Shown here: positions 27,501 through 34,671 of the stretch, one piece after another
Numbering within the stretch: the first letter of the stretch is position 1
Layout: every line of letters begins with the position of its first letter
From: JANWXD01 sp037446115
GTDB lineage: Bacteria; Acidobacteriota; Terriglobia; Bryobacterales; Bryobacteraceae
Length of the DNA stretch: 64,000 nucleotides
Reading direction: 5' to 3'
Assembly: GCA_037446115.1 (NCBI GenBank)
Contig: JBBIJF010000019.1
Coordinates: forward strand, 1-64,000
The notes under the pieces: model-generated
Told to the model about the DNA's origin: nothing
Databases searched by the model: none
What the model saw: only the letters and a program-made list of their open reading frames with translations
Translations under genes and position numbers: made by a program

Positions 27501-27797
27501 GTCAACAACTCGCGCAACAGCCTGTTTGCGAACGTGACGGCCGCGGCGCCGCTGGGCAACGCCGGACGGAATATCCTTCGTGCAGACGGAATCCAGCAAT
27601 TCGACTTCGGCGCCTTCAAGAACACCAAAGTGGCCGAAGGGCATACGATTCAGTTCCGGGCGGAGTTCCTCAACCTGACGAACACGCGGAACTTCGGAAT
27701 CCCGGAATCCCGGATCAATTCCGCCAACTTCGCCAACGAGTGGGGCACTAACGGCGGCAACCGGCGGATCACCCTCGGATTACGCTACATCTTCTGA
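24540..27797 (+). CDS. TonB-dependent receptor, Oar-like with N-terminal carboxypeptidase-regulatory domain
   Basis: This 1085-residue outer-membrane receptor has the signal-peptide core VKALGVLALACISLPAQ. The regulatory domain (EILGWVRDASGAAVADARV ... FRFPLLPTGTYEVTV) precedes a full plug with NNFMIDGQDSNDPS, EFRLITNQFLAEYGRAAGS and IITKSGTNELHG. The barrel ends ITLGLRYIF. The ATG at 24540 gives an unusually long positively charged n-region. A GTG at 24591 would give a compact signal peptide, and neither start has a clear ribosome-binding site. It sits directly after the glycosidase-like gene but has its own promoter, so sugar uptake is a reasonable but unproven guess. Confidence 0.92.
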   Translation: MRGHKDLRQLKSVTYRIVKALGVLALACISLPAQTTSGEILGWVRDASGAAVADARVSVKNLETNQVREVVTGPEGRFRFPLLPTGTYEVTVTRSGFSRYVQGPIVLRLNQMADLDVKLEVAGVTEVVTVSADAPLINTTNAEIGANFDSKRIAEVPLPPTRNVLNLALNVAGVAQLSSGQSVFAVSGNNGLDGGVNFAVNGMRTRSNNFMIDGQDSNDPSITGMIQSVNNPDLIAEFRLITNQFLAEYGRAAGSVVNIITKSGTNELHGTAFWFHNSNRLNSRNNLDKNLFPRAPFRINNQIGGTLGGPVYIPGVYNGKERTFFFGSLLRWTDRALGSGSTINGAPTEEGRRMLQPFASRPPVKALLDFLPAAQVPTGQTARFTADGRTFDVPLGRLSGATSQKFDDWQWSARADHTFNPMHRLSGRYMYDDSMGSGFGQATPPGLSTVNPVRRQAATAALTSTFSARVYSEFRASYQRLATTTSAEDPRSETIPSLEVNELGLTGFNAAASRTAIGLAVNLPQFRRNNTYQLQQTVGVIRGTHTMKFGIDFRRQDIVSFFLPTLRGRLVYNNLQDLVDDVAQIATINSPLRGGQTNQYYKFYDYFFFVQDEWRVRPNFTLTYGIRYESPGNPIKSLADANARIVAANGNDPRFRLEPVPKRDNNNWGPRFGFNYRFGRGPGPLSWLTGDGKLVMRGGYSRTYDFAFINIALNVGTAFPFLNATTLPARTPNTFNALRAAAAAPITGDPLLITQTQVASDFRSPFAEQFSFQLQRGLGTNWALTAGWVGTKGTALFQTVDGNPNISGSSTIRRLFPNLGVRRVRANSANSIYHSLQVSLEKRLSAGFSMGAHYTWSAFIDLASEIFNAAVNGDVAVSQDSFNRRADRARSSYDRPHRFSSTFVYELPFLRAQQGALGKILGGWQVNGFLTFQSGAPFTPLAGIDPGFRLSGIDALVGNAIRAHVATNRPLSKMTMAEIRQFTLPAAVNNSRNSLFANVTAAAPLGNAGRNILRADGIQQFDFGAFKNTKVAEGHTIQFRAEFLNLTNTRNFGIPESRINSANFANEWGTNGGNRRITLGLRYIF

Positions 27798-27820
27798 CGG
27801 CGAACCGGGCGGCGCGCGCG

Positions 27821-27846
27821 GCTGCCGGGCCCCAAAGCCCGGCAGC
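27821..27846. terminator. Hairpin between convergent genes
   Basis: A perfect 10-bp stem GCTGCCGGGC (27821-27830) and GCCCGGCAGC (27837-27846) encloses a 6-nt loop. It lies in the 97-bp gap between the convergent receptor and RraA-like genes, where a bidirectional terminator is expected. There is no T-run on either side, so termination may be Rho-assisted or simply structural. Confidence 0.5.
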
Positions 27847-27894
27847 TCGGCGGGGCGCTGCCCCTTACCGCGGCAAGGCACCCGGGAGCGAAGC

Positions 27895-28623
27895 CTATCC
27901 TCTTCGCAGGCGTTCCGCCAGCCGGGCGATGGCCGCCTGGGATGCGCGGCGGGCTTCGGCGTAAAGGCGTACGTCCCGGGGGCCCGCCTTCAGGAACTCG
28001 AGGACGATCGCTTCGGCCGCGACATACTCGGCCGCTGCCTCCGCCACTTCGGCCGCGATTGCAAGCGGGATGTTCGTGACGCCGTTGGCATCGCCGTGGA
28101 GCAAGTCGCCGGGTTGAACCGGCAGCCCGCCCACGCGGACGGGAACGTGCAGTTCGACGAGGTGACTATAGCCGTGAGAGCAGATCACGCCGGAGGCAAA
28201 TACGGGAAAGCCGAGCTTCCGGACTTGCTCCAGGTCCCGTGCCGCTCCGCTGGTGATCAATCCGGCCGCCCCGAAGGCCTGATAGGTGGCGCACATGATT
28301 TCGCCGAAACTGGCCGCTGCGGGCGGATCGTCAAGATCCTGCAACACGACCACCGGCGGGCCAGGAAGCTCTCGAAACCGCCGCACCTGTTCGTCGAGAG
28401 CGGCGTAGCCTGAGGTCGGGCTGTGTTCGAAGGCGGCGCGGTGCGTGGCGGTGGCGGCGTAGCCCGCCACCGGGCCGAGTTCGGGAAAGCAGGCACGGAT
28501 GCGGCCGTCCATGTAGCCGGTGTTGCGCGGCCTGACGGCGAACAGTTCGATCACGTTGCAGATCGTGGGCGTATCGTAGCGGCGCAGCAGTTCGAGCGTG
28601 CGGTCCGGCAAAGGGGCAGGCAT
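27895..28623 (-). CDS. RraA-like / HMG-aldolase-type family protein
   Basis: This 242-residue protein of the RraA/dimethylmenaquinone-methyltransferase-like family includes class II pyruvate aldolases and RNase E inhibitors. The core GEIMCATYQAFGAAGLITSG, followed by AARDLEQVRKLGFPVFASG, carries the conserved Gly-rich turn and the Arg-Asp pair that binds oxyanion and divalent metal in the aldolases. VQPGDLLHGDANGV is the second family motif. An extra N-terminal segment (about 40 residues) and an Ala-rich C-terminal helix exceed E. coli RraA length and favour an enzymatic, aldolase-like role. It is a single-gene unit, convergent with the receptor and divergent from the PadR operon. Confidence 0.82.
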   Translation of the reverse strand: MPAPLPDRTLELLRRYDTPTICNVIELFAVRPRNTGYMDGRIRACFPELGPVAGYAATATHRAAFEHSPTSGYAALDEQVRRFRELPGPPVVVLQDLDDPPAAASFGEIMCATYQAFGAAGLITSGAARDLEQVRKLGFPVFASGVICSHGYSHLVELHVPVRVGGLPVQPGDLLHGDANGVTNIPLAIAAEVAEAAAEYVAAEAIVLEFLKAGPRDVRLYAEARRASQAAIARLAERLRRG

Positions 28624-28673
28624 GCTTCGATTATCCTAAGGCCGCGCAGACTGCGCCGGGCGCCTGAGACGTG

Positions 28674-28703
28674 TTGACGGCGGTGGTTGGTTTCCTGTAT
28701 AGT
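28674..28703 (+). promoter_or_regulatory. Promoter of the padR-efflux operon
   Basis: A -35 TTGACG (28674-28679), an 18-bp spacer and -10 TATAGT (28698-28703) lie just before the PadR-family gene. Transcription would start near 28710, so the leader is only about 5 nt. Expression of the downstream efflux genes probably depends on this promoter. Confidence 0.68.
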
Positions 28704-28730
28704 ATCCAATTCCGATGTCGAAATCCGATA
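28703..28730. promoter_or_regulatory. Candidate operator: 28-bp dyad over the transcription and translation start of the PadR gene
   Basis: Twenty of 28 positions are symmetric: arms TATC/GATA, ATT/AAT and CGA/TCG, centred between 28716 and 28717. The dyad begins at the last base of the -10 element and covers the likely transcription start and the ATG at 28715. This is where a repressor would block both RNA polymerase and ribosomes. Autoregulation by the encoded PadR protein is inferred from position and symmetry. Confidence 0.55.
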
Positions 28731-29032
28731 GTCAGCGAGATTTGTATGCGGGACTCATCCGCCTCCACGTGCTCCACCACGCTGCCGAGGGGCCCGTCTA
28801 CGGGCAGTGGATCGCCCAGGAGCTGGCGCGCCACGGCTACACCCTCAGCCCCGGAACCCTTTACCCGCTGCTGCACGGGCTGGAACGCCGGGGCTACCTG
28901 CGCTCCAGGCTCGAGCGTTCCGGTAATCGCCGGAGGCGTGTCTACCGTGCCACCGCGGCAGGGCGGAAGGCGCTTGTGGCCGCCAAAGACAAGGTCCGCG
29001 AACTGTTTGGGGAGTTATTCGAACGTGATTAG
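28715..29032 (+). CDS. PadR family transcriptional regulator
   Basis: This 105-residue winged-helix repressor is of the short PadR type. YAGLIRLHVLHHAAEGPVYGQWIAQEL forms the first helices, and SPGTLYPLLHGLERRGYLRS is the highly conserved recognition helix and wing. A wing continuation (RRRVYRATAAGRKAL) and a C-terminal dimerisation helix (KDKVRELFGELFER) follow. PadR proteins usually repress efflux or detoxification genes until a small hydrophobic ligand binds. It is the first gene of a TolC-RND-MFP cassette; its stop overlaps the TolC-like gene by 8 bp, so it very probably controls its own operon. Confidence 0.92.
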   Translation: MSKSDSQRDLYAGLIRLHVLHHAAEGPVYGQWIAQELARHGYTLSPGTLYPLLHGLERRGYLRSRLERSGNRRRRVYRATAAGRKALVAAKDKVRELFGELFERD

Positions 29033-30395
29033 ACTCGCGGCGGTGTTGACGGCACTCGTGTTCGTGTGCCTGCCTGCGCCGTCGCAATCCAAGCCGATCA
29101 CTCTGGTGGAAGCGGTGCGGCTGGCCTCGGAGAAATATCCTTCCGTTGAGGCCGCCCGTGCGGAAGCGGCCCGGGCTGCGGCGAGCCTGAGTCTTGCCCG
29201 CACCGCCTACCTGCCTCGCGCCGATTTCCTGGCCCAGGTCAACCGCGCTACGCGAAACAACGTTTTCGGCTTGCTGCTGCCTCAGCCCCTTGCGGTGCTG
29301 CCTGCCATCTCCGGGCCCGTGCTCGGCACCAACGGCATGGAAAGCGTCTGGGGTAGCGCCGCCGGATTGCGGTTTTCCTGGGAAGCCTTCGATTTCGGCC
29401 GGCGGCGCGCGGCGGTGGAGGCCGCCCGGGCCGGCGAGCGCCGTGCCCGCGAGGCTGTGGAAACGCATCGCCTTGCTGCGGGAGCGGCCGCCGCCGAGGC
29501 GTTTGTGGCCGTGCTGGCCGCGGGGGAGATCCGTAAGGCCGCCGAGGCGGCCGTGGAACGCGCGCGCATGTTCCATCGTATAGTGGAGGCGCTTGCCCGG
29601 GCCGGCCTTCGCCCAGGGGCGGACGCGGCCCGCGCGGCCGCCGAGGTGGCGGCTGCGGAAATCCAGCAACTGCGGGCGGAGGAGGCGCTCGAGCAGGCCC
29701 GCGCCGAGCTGGCCCGCTGGCTCGGTCTGCCCGCCGCCGAGCTTGTACCCGTGGCAGGGAAGCTGTTGGAGCTGCCGGAAGAAGTGGGCCTGCTCGGTTC
29801 GGAGCATCCTCGGCTGCGGGAGCAACGTGCCGCCATGGAGGAGGCTCAGGCTCGGGAGCGCACTTTCGAACACGCCTGGTACCCGCGCTTTTGGATCGAA
29901 GCTGCCGCCTACGGCCGCGGAACCGGCGCCCGCACCGATGGCTCCACGGGCGGAGCTGCGAGCGGGCTCGCGCCGAATTTCCAGAACTGGGCGGTCGGGC
30001 TGAATGTGACGTTTCCGCTCCTCGATCGGGCCGCCTTGCGCGCCCAACGCCAGCGGGAGGCGGAGGGCGGCCGTGCCGAACAGGAGCGGTACCGCGACCT
30101 TGCCCGCCAACTGCAAGCCGAGCAGGAAAAGGCCGCGGCGCGCTTGACGACGGCGCGGCGCATCGCCCAGAGCACGCCTGTGCAACTGGCCTCCGCGCGG
30201 GCGGCGGAGCAGCAGGCGACGGCGCGCTACCAGGCCGGCCTGGGCACGGCGGTCGAAGTGGCCGAAGCACAGCGTCTGCTGGCCCAAGCCGAAGCAGAGG
30301 ACGCTTTGGCCCGGCTGGGCGTCTGGCGCGCCTTGCTCGGCCTCGCCGCCGCGCAAGGAAGCCTGGAACCCTTTCTCGACGCAGCCGGGCGTTAG
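29025..30395 (+). CDS. Outer-membrane efflux channel protein (TolC/OEP family)
   Basis: This 456-residue outer-membrane factor of a tripartite exporter has a GTG start at 29025 with GGGGAG about 9 nt upstream, inside the end of the PadR gene. A signal peptide runs to about residue 22 (FVCLPAPSQS). Two OEP repeats follow: ITLVEAVRLASEKYPSVEAARAE begins the first, with long Ala/Arg-rich coiled coils. The repeat-typical SAAGLRFSWEAFDFGRRRAAV lies at about 110-130, and NWAVGLNVTFPLLDRAALRAQ opens the second-half strand. Composition is very Ala-rich, as usual for the alpha-barrel. It supplies the channel for the pump encoded next. Confidence 0.88.
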   Translation: MIRLAAVLTALVFVCLPAPSQSKPITLVEAVRLASEKYPSVEAARAEAARAAASLSLARTAYLPRADFLAQVNRATRNNVFGLLLPQPLAVLPAISGPVLGTNGMESVWGSAAGLRFSWEAFDFGRRRAAVEAARAGERRAREAVETHRLAAGAAAAEAFVAVLAAGEIRKAAEAAVERARMFHRIVEALARAGLRPGADAARAAAEVAAAEIQQLRAEEALEQARAELARWLGLPAAELVPVAGKLLELPEEVGLLGSEHPRLREQRAAMEEAQARERTFEHAWYPRFWIEAAAYGRGTGARTDGSTGGAASGLAPNFQNWAVGLNVTFPLLDRAALRAQRQREAEGGRAEQERYRDLARQLQAEQEKAAARLTTARRIAQSTPVQLASARAAEQQATARYQAGLGTAVEVAEAQRLLAQAEAEDALARLGVWRALLGLAAAQGSLEPFLDAAGR

Positions 30396-30417
30396 ACGGA
30401 GGCGGAAAGGAACCTTT

Positions 30418-33400
30418 ATGTGGTTGGTACTTGCGGCATTACGCCGGCCGGTGACCGTCGTCGTGATCGTGGCGGCTGTGGCCGCCTGCTCGATTCTCGC
30501 GCTGCGGCGCATGCGCGTGGATATCTTTCCCGAGCTCGGCTCCCCGACGATCTATGTGGCACAACCGTACGGCGGTATGGATCCGGCCCAGATGGAAGGT
30601 TACTTGACTTACTATTACGAGTATCACTTCTTATATATCACCGGGATCGAGCACGTAGAATCCAAAAACATCCAAGGCGTGGCGTTAATGAAGCTTGTCT
30701 TCCATCCCGGGACGGATATGAGCCAGGCCATGTCCCAGGTAGTGGGCTACGTCAACCGTGCGCGCGCCTTCATGCCGCCCGGGGCGGTGCCGCCGTTCAT
30801 CGTACGGTTCGACGCGGGCAGCGTACCCATCGCCCAGCTGGTGTTCTCCAGTCCGATTCGCGGCCCGGGGGAGATGCAGGACATTGCCATCAACCGCGTG
30901 CGTCCTCTGTTCGCCACGCTTCCGGGAGTTTCGGCGCCTCCGCCTTTCGGCGGCAACCAGCGTACGATCGTGGTGCGGCTGGATCCGGCGCGGATGCGGG
31001 CCTACCGCATCGGGCCGGAAGAGGCCATCGCCGCCGTGAGTCGGGCCACATCCGTGATGCCGGCCGGAACGCTGCGCATCGGCGAGCTGGCGCGGATTGC
31101 TTCCACCAACGCCAGCATCGGGGCGGACTTTGATGAACTGCTCGAGGCGCCGGTGCGCACGGGCCCGGCTCCCACCGTGTACCTCCGCGATATCGGAACG
31201 GTCGAAAACAGCACCGATATTCTCACTGGCTATGCTCACGTCAACGGGCGTCGCACAGTCTACATCCCGGTAACCAAGCGAGCGGATGCGTCCACCTTGG
31301 ACGTGATCCGCCGCGTCCGTGCGGCGCTGCCCGGTATGCGGGCCGTGGTGCCGGAAGACGTGGAGATCCGCCTAGAGTTTGACCAGACCGGCTATGTGGT
31401 CCGCGCCATCCGTAACTTGCTTCACGAAGGCGTGCTGGGCGCCCTGCTGACAGGCTTGGTAGTGCTCTTGTTTCTGCGCGACTGGCGCAGCGCTCTGATC
31501 GTGATTACCACGATCCCCGCCGCCCTGCTCGCGGCAGTGGTGTGGTTGTGGGTTGCGGGTCAGACCATCAACATCATGACCTTGGGTGGCCTGGCGCTGG
31601 CGGTAGGCATGCTGGTGGACGAGGCTACAGTCGCCATCGAAAGCGTGCATGCACACCTGGCCGCCGGCTTGAGCCGCGGGCGCGCCGTGCTGGAGGCGGC
31701 ACGCAAGACCGCGATTCCCCGGTTGCTGGCGATGCTGGCAATCGTGTCGGTGTTCCTCCCCTCGCTGTTCATGACCGGGGTGGCGAGACAGCTCTTCGTT
31801 CCGCTTTCGCTCGCAGTGGGCTTCGCCATGCTGTCCTCTTACCTGCTTTCGAGCACGCTGGTGCCCGTATTGTCCGCCTGGATGTTGCGAGGCGGCCTCC
31901 GGGAAGGCACGTTTTTCGAGACGCTCCGGCGGTGGTACGGGATCTATTTGCGCTGGGTGCTGCGCTGGCGCTGGCCGCTCGTGGCCGGTTACACGCTGGG
32001 CTCCGCTGGCCTGATCCTGCTCCTGTGGCCGCAGCTCGGCACGGAAATTTTTCCCCGCGTGGACACGGGCCAGCTTCAGATCCGGCTTCGCGCCCCCACC
32101 GGTACGCGGATCGAGCGCACGGAACTGCTCGCCCTGAAGGTTCTGGACATGATTCGGAATGAGGTGGGAGCCGAACACGTCAGCATCACCACCGACTACG
32201 TCGGCGTGCAGCCTGCGAGCTATCCCGTCAATACGATTTATCTCTGGACCAGCGGTCCCCACGAGGCGGTCCTTCAGGTTGCGCTCAAGCCCTCCGCCCG
32301 CCTGCGGGGTGAAGCGTTGAAGGAGCGGCTGCGGCAGCGGTTCCGCCAGGAGCTTCCGGAGGTGAAGATCGCTTTTGAAGCCGGCGACATCGTCGAACGG
32401 GTCATGAGCTTCGGCTCGCCCGCGCCGGTGGAGGTTGCCGTCCAGGGCCCGAACATGAGTGCGAATCTGGCCTTCGCGGCGCGCGTTCGGGCGCAACTTG
32501 AGAAGCTCCCGTTCCTGCGCGACCTTCAGTACGGGCAGCCCCTCGATTACCCCACGGTCGAGGTTCGGATTGACCGGGAGCGAGCGGGTCAGTTCGGGCT
32601 TACTGCGACCAGCGTGGCCCGCTCCATGGTGGCCGCCACGTCTTCCAGCCGTTTCATCGAGCCCAACTACTGGCGCGATCCGGCCAGCGGCAATGCGTTT
32701 CAAATTCAGGTCGAGATTCCGCAGCACCAGATGGCCTCGCTCGAAGACCTCCGGGATTTGCCCGTGATGAACGGAAACGCGGGCCCAGCGGGCCTCCGGC
32801 CCCTGCTCGGAGACGTCGCCGATTTGCGCTACGGCACCGCCTTCGGGCTGATCGAACGCTACAACATGCAGCGCGTGGTGAGCTTCACGGCGAATCTCCA
32901 CGGCGTGACCCTCGGCGAGGCTGCCCCGCGGATTCGGCAGGCAATTGCGGACGCCGGCCGGCCGCCGCGGGGGGTGAGCGTGGCCCTGCGCGGTCAGATA
33001 CCGCCGTTGGAAGAGACGCTCTCCGGGCTGCGCGCCGGCCTGCTGCTCTCCATCGGGATGATTTTCGTGCTGCTGGCCGCCAATTTCCAGTCCTTCCGCC
33101 TGGCCTTCGCCGTGGTCTCGACCGCGCCGGCCGTGATCGCCGGCGCACTCCTGCTGTTGCTGGCGACGGGAACCACGATGAACGTCCAGTCCTTCATGGG
33201 AACGATCATGGCGCTCGGCATTTCCGTGGCCAATGCCATCCTGTTGGTCACCTTTGCCGAGATGAACCGGCAAGAAGGCACACCAGTCCTTGAGGCGGCC
33301 CTGGAAGGGGCGCGGGGCCGCTTGCGCGCCATCCTGATGACCGCCGCGGCCATGATGGCGGGCATGATGCCCATCGCGCTTGGGATCGGGGAGGCAGCCG

Positions 33401-33570
33401 AGCAGACAGCCCCGCTCGGGCGGGCAGTGATCGGAGGCCTCGCGCTGGCCACCGTGGCCACCCTGACGGTGCTGCCCTCGGTGTATGCCATTCTGCAGCG
33501 CAAGGCGAGACCGGCGTCGCTTTCTCTGGATCCCACCGATCCGGCGGGGCGGTATTACGAGGAGAAATAA
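30418..33570 (+). CDS. RND efflux pump, inner-membrane transporter (variant proton relay)
   Basis: This 1050-residue pump has GGAAAGGAAC upstream of its ATG. RRPVTVVVIVAAVAACSI is helix 1 and ELGSPTIYVAQPYGGMDPAQ starts the porter domain. Helix 4 reads GMLVDEATVAIESVHAHL: the second relay residue, Asp in AcrB, is Glu. Helix 10 reads MALGISVANAILLVTFAEM, so the AcrB-type relay Lys is Ala. These changes occur together and the rest of the protein is intact, so it appears to be a distinct functional clade rather than a decayed pump. The gene order channel-pump-adaptor differs from the usual adaptor-pump-channel order. Confidence 0.9.
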   Translation: MWLVLAALRRPVTVVVIVAAVAACSILALRRMRVDIFPELGSPTIYVAQPYGGMDPAQMEGYLTYYYEYHFLYITGIEHVESKNIQGVALMKLVFHPGTDMSQAMSQVVGYVNRARAFMPPGAVPPFIVRFDAGSVPIAQLVFSSPIRGPGEMQDIAINRVRPLFATLPGVSAPPPFGGNQRTIVVRLDPARMRAYRIGPEEAIAAVSRATSVMPAGTLRIGELARIASTNASIGADFDELLEAPVRTGPAPTVYLRDIGTVENSTDILTGYAHVNGRRTVYIPVTKRADASTLDVIRRVRAALPGMRAVVPEDVEIRLEFDQTGYVVRAIRNLLHEGVLGALLTGLVVLLFLRDWRSALIVITTIPAALLAAVVWLWVAGQTINIMTLGGLALAVGMLVDEATVAIESVHAHLAAGLSRGRAVLEAARKTAIPRLLAMLAIVSVFLPSLFMTGVARQLFVPLSLAVGFAMLSSYLLSSTLVPVLSAWMLRGGLREGTFFETLRRWYGIYLRWVLRWRWPLVAGYTLGSAGLILLLWPQLGTEIFPRVDTGQLQIRLRAPTGTRIERTELLALKVLDMIRNEVGAEHVSITTDYVGVQPASYPVNTIYLWTSGPHEAVLQVALKPSARLRGEALKERLRQRFRQELPEVKIAFEAGDIVERVMSFGSPAPVEVAVQGPNMSANLAFAARVRAQLEKLPFLRDLQYGQPLDYPTVEVRIDRERAGQFGLTATSVARSMVAATSSSRFIEPNYWRDPASGNAFQIQVEIPQHQMASLEDLRDLPVMNGNAGPAGLRPLLGDVADLRYGTAFGLIERYNMQRVVSFTANLHGVTLGEAAPRIRQAIADAGRPPRGVSVALRGQIPPLEETLSGLRAGLLLSIGMIFVLLAANFQSFRLAFAVVSTAPAVIAGALLLLLATGTTMNVQSFMGTIMALGISVANAILLVTFAEMNRQEGTPVLEAALEGARGRLRAILMTAAAMMAGMMPIALGIGEAAEQTAPLGRAVIGGLALATVATLTVLPSVYAILQRKARPASLSLDPTDPAGRYYEEK

Positions 33571-33573
33571 ACA

Positions 33574-34671
33574 ATGCACGGCATCAGCTATATCGCCGCT
33601 GTAATGATCGCCGGCGCGGGGACGATGGCGGCACAACAGATGCTGGAAACCGCCGTGGTGGTCTCCAAACCGGTGGAGCGCCTGGTGCGGCTGCCGGGCG
33701 AGTTTTTGCCCTACGAGCGCGTGGACCTGCATGCACGCGTGGCGGGCTTTGTCGAACGCGTTGAAGGCGATCGGGGCAGCACGGTGCGGCGGGGGCAGAC
33801 GCTGGTCGTGCTGTCAGCGCCTGAGATGGCGGCCAAGCTGGCGGAAGCCGAAGCCCGGGCGCAGGCGGCAATCTCGCAACGGGCCGAGGCCGAGGCGAGG
33901 CTCGTGGCCGCCGAGAACGCATACCAGCGCCTGAAGTCGGCGGCCGCCACGCCCGGCGCGGTGGCGGGTCTGGAGCTCATCCAGGCAGAGAAGGCAATGG
34001 AGGCGGCGCGGGCCCTGTCTGAAGCCCTGTCGAGCTCCGTGCGGGCGGCACAGGCGGCCGCGGAGGCGTTGCGAGAGCTCCAAAGTTACCTGACGGTCGC
34101 TGCGCCGTTCGACGGCGTCATTACCGAGCGCTTCGTCCACCCGGGGGCTTTGGTGGGGCCGGGTTCGGGGACTGCCGAGCCGTTGCTGCGCCTCGAGAAT
34201 AACCGCCGGCTGCGGCTGGTGGTTTACGTCCCGGAGGCGGAAAGCGGAAGCATCGTGACGGGGGCGCGCGTGCCGTTCACGGTTACGGCATTCCCGGGAG
34301 AAACGTTCTACGCCCGCGTCGCACGCCCCGCGCGCTCGCTTGACCCGAAGACGCGCGCCATGCCCGTCGAGCTGGACGTAGACAATGCAGCCGGACGTCT
34401 GGCTCCTGGGATGTATGCCGAGGTGGAGTGGCCGGTCCGGCGTTCCCGAGCCTCCCTGCTGGTTCCTCCTTCCAGCGTCGTCACCACCACCGAACGGAGT
34501 TTTGTCATCCGCGTGCGCGAGGGCAAGGCGGAATGGGTGGACGTGCGTCGGGGCGCGCCTGCAGCAGATCTCCTGGAAGTGTTCGGCCCGCTGCGGCCCG
34601 GCGATGTCATATTGCGCCGCGGCACGGACGAAATCCGCCCCGGAAGTTTGGTAAAAGTACAAAAGCCATGA
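33574..34671 (+). CDS. RND efflux periplasmic adaptor (MFP/HlyD family)
   Basis: This 365-residue adaptor starts 3 nt after the pump gene with GGAGAA upstream. A signal peptide (about residues 1-22, no lipobox) leads to RLPGEFLPYERVDLHARVAGFVERV and DRGSTVRRGQTLVVLSAPEM, the first half of the lipoyl domain. An Ala/Glu-rich hairpin (about 85-165) is followed by SYLTVAAPFDGVITERFVHPG. The beta-barrel and a short membrane-proximal domain complete it. It should join the PadR-controlled channel and pump. The stop overlaps the amidohydrolase start by 4 bp (ATGA), so an enzyme gene is tied to the efflux operon. Confidence 0.9.
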   Translation: MHGISYIAAVMIAGAGTMAAQQMLETAVVVSKPVERLVRLPGEFLPYERVDLHARVAGFVERVEGDRGSTVRRGQTLVVLSAPEMAAKLAEAEARAQAAISQRAEAEARLVAAENAYQRLKSAAATPGAVAGLELIQAEKAMEAARALSEALSSSVRAAQAAAEALRELQSYLTVAAPFDGVITERFVHPGALVGPGSGTAEPLLRLENNRRLRLVVYVPEAESGSIVTGARVPFTVTAFPGETFYARVARPARSLDPKTRAMPVELDVDNAAGRLAPGMYAEVEWPVRRSRASLLVPPSSVVTTTERSFVIRVREGKAEWVDVRRGAPAADLLEVFGPLRPGDVILRRGTDEIRPGSLVKVQKP

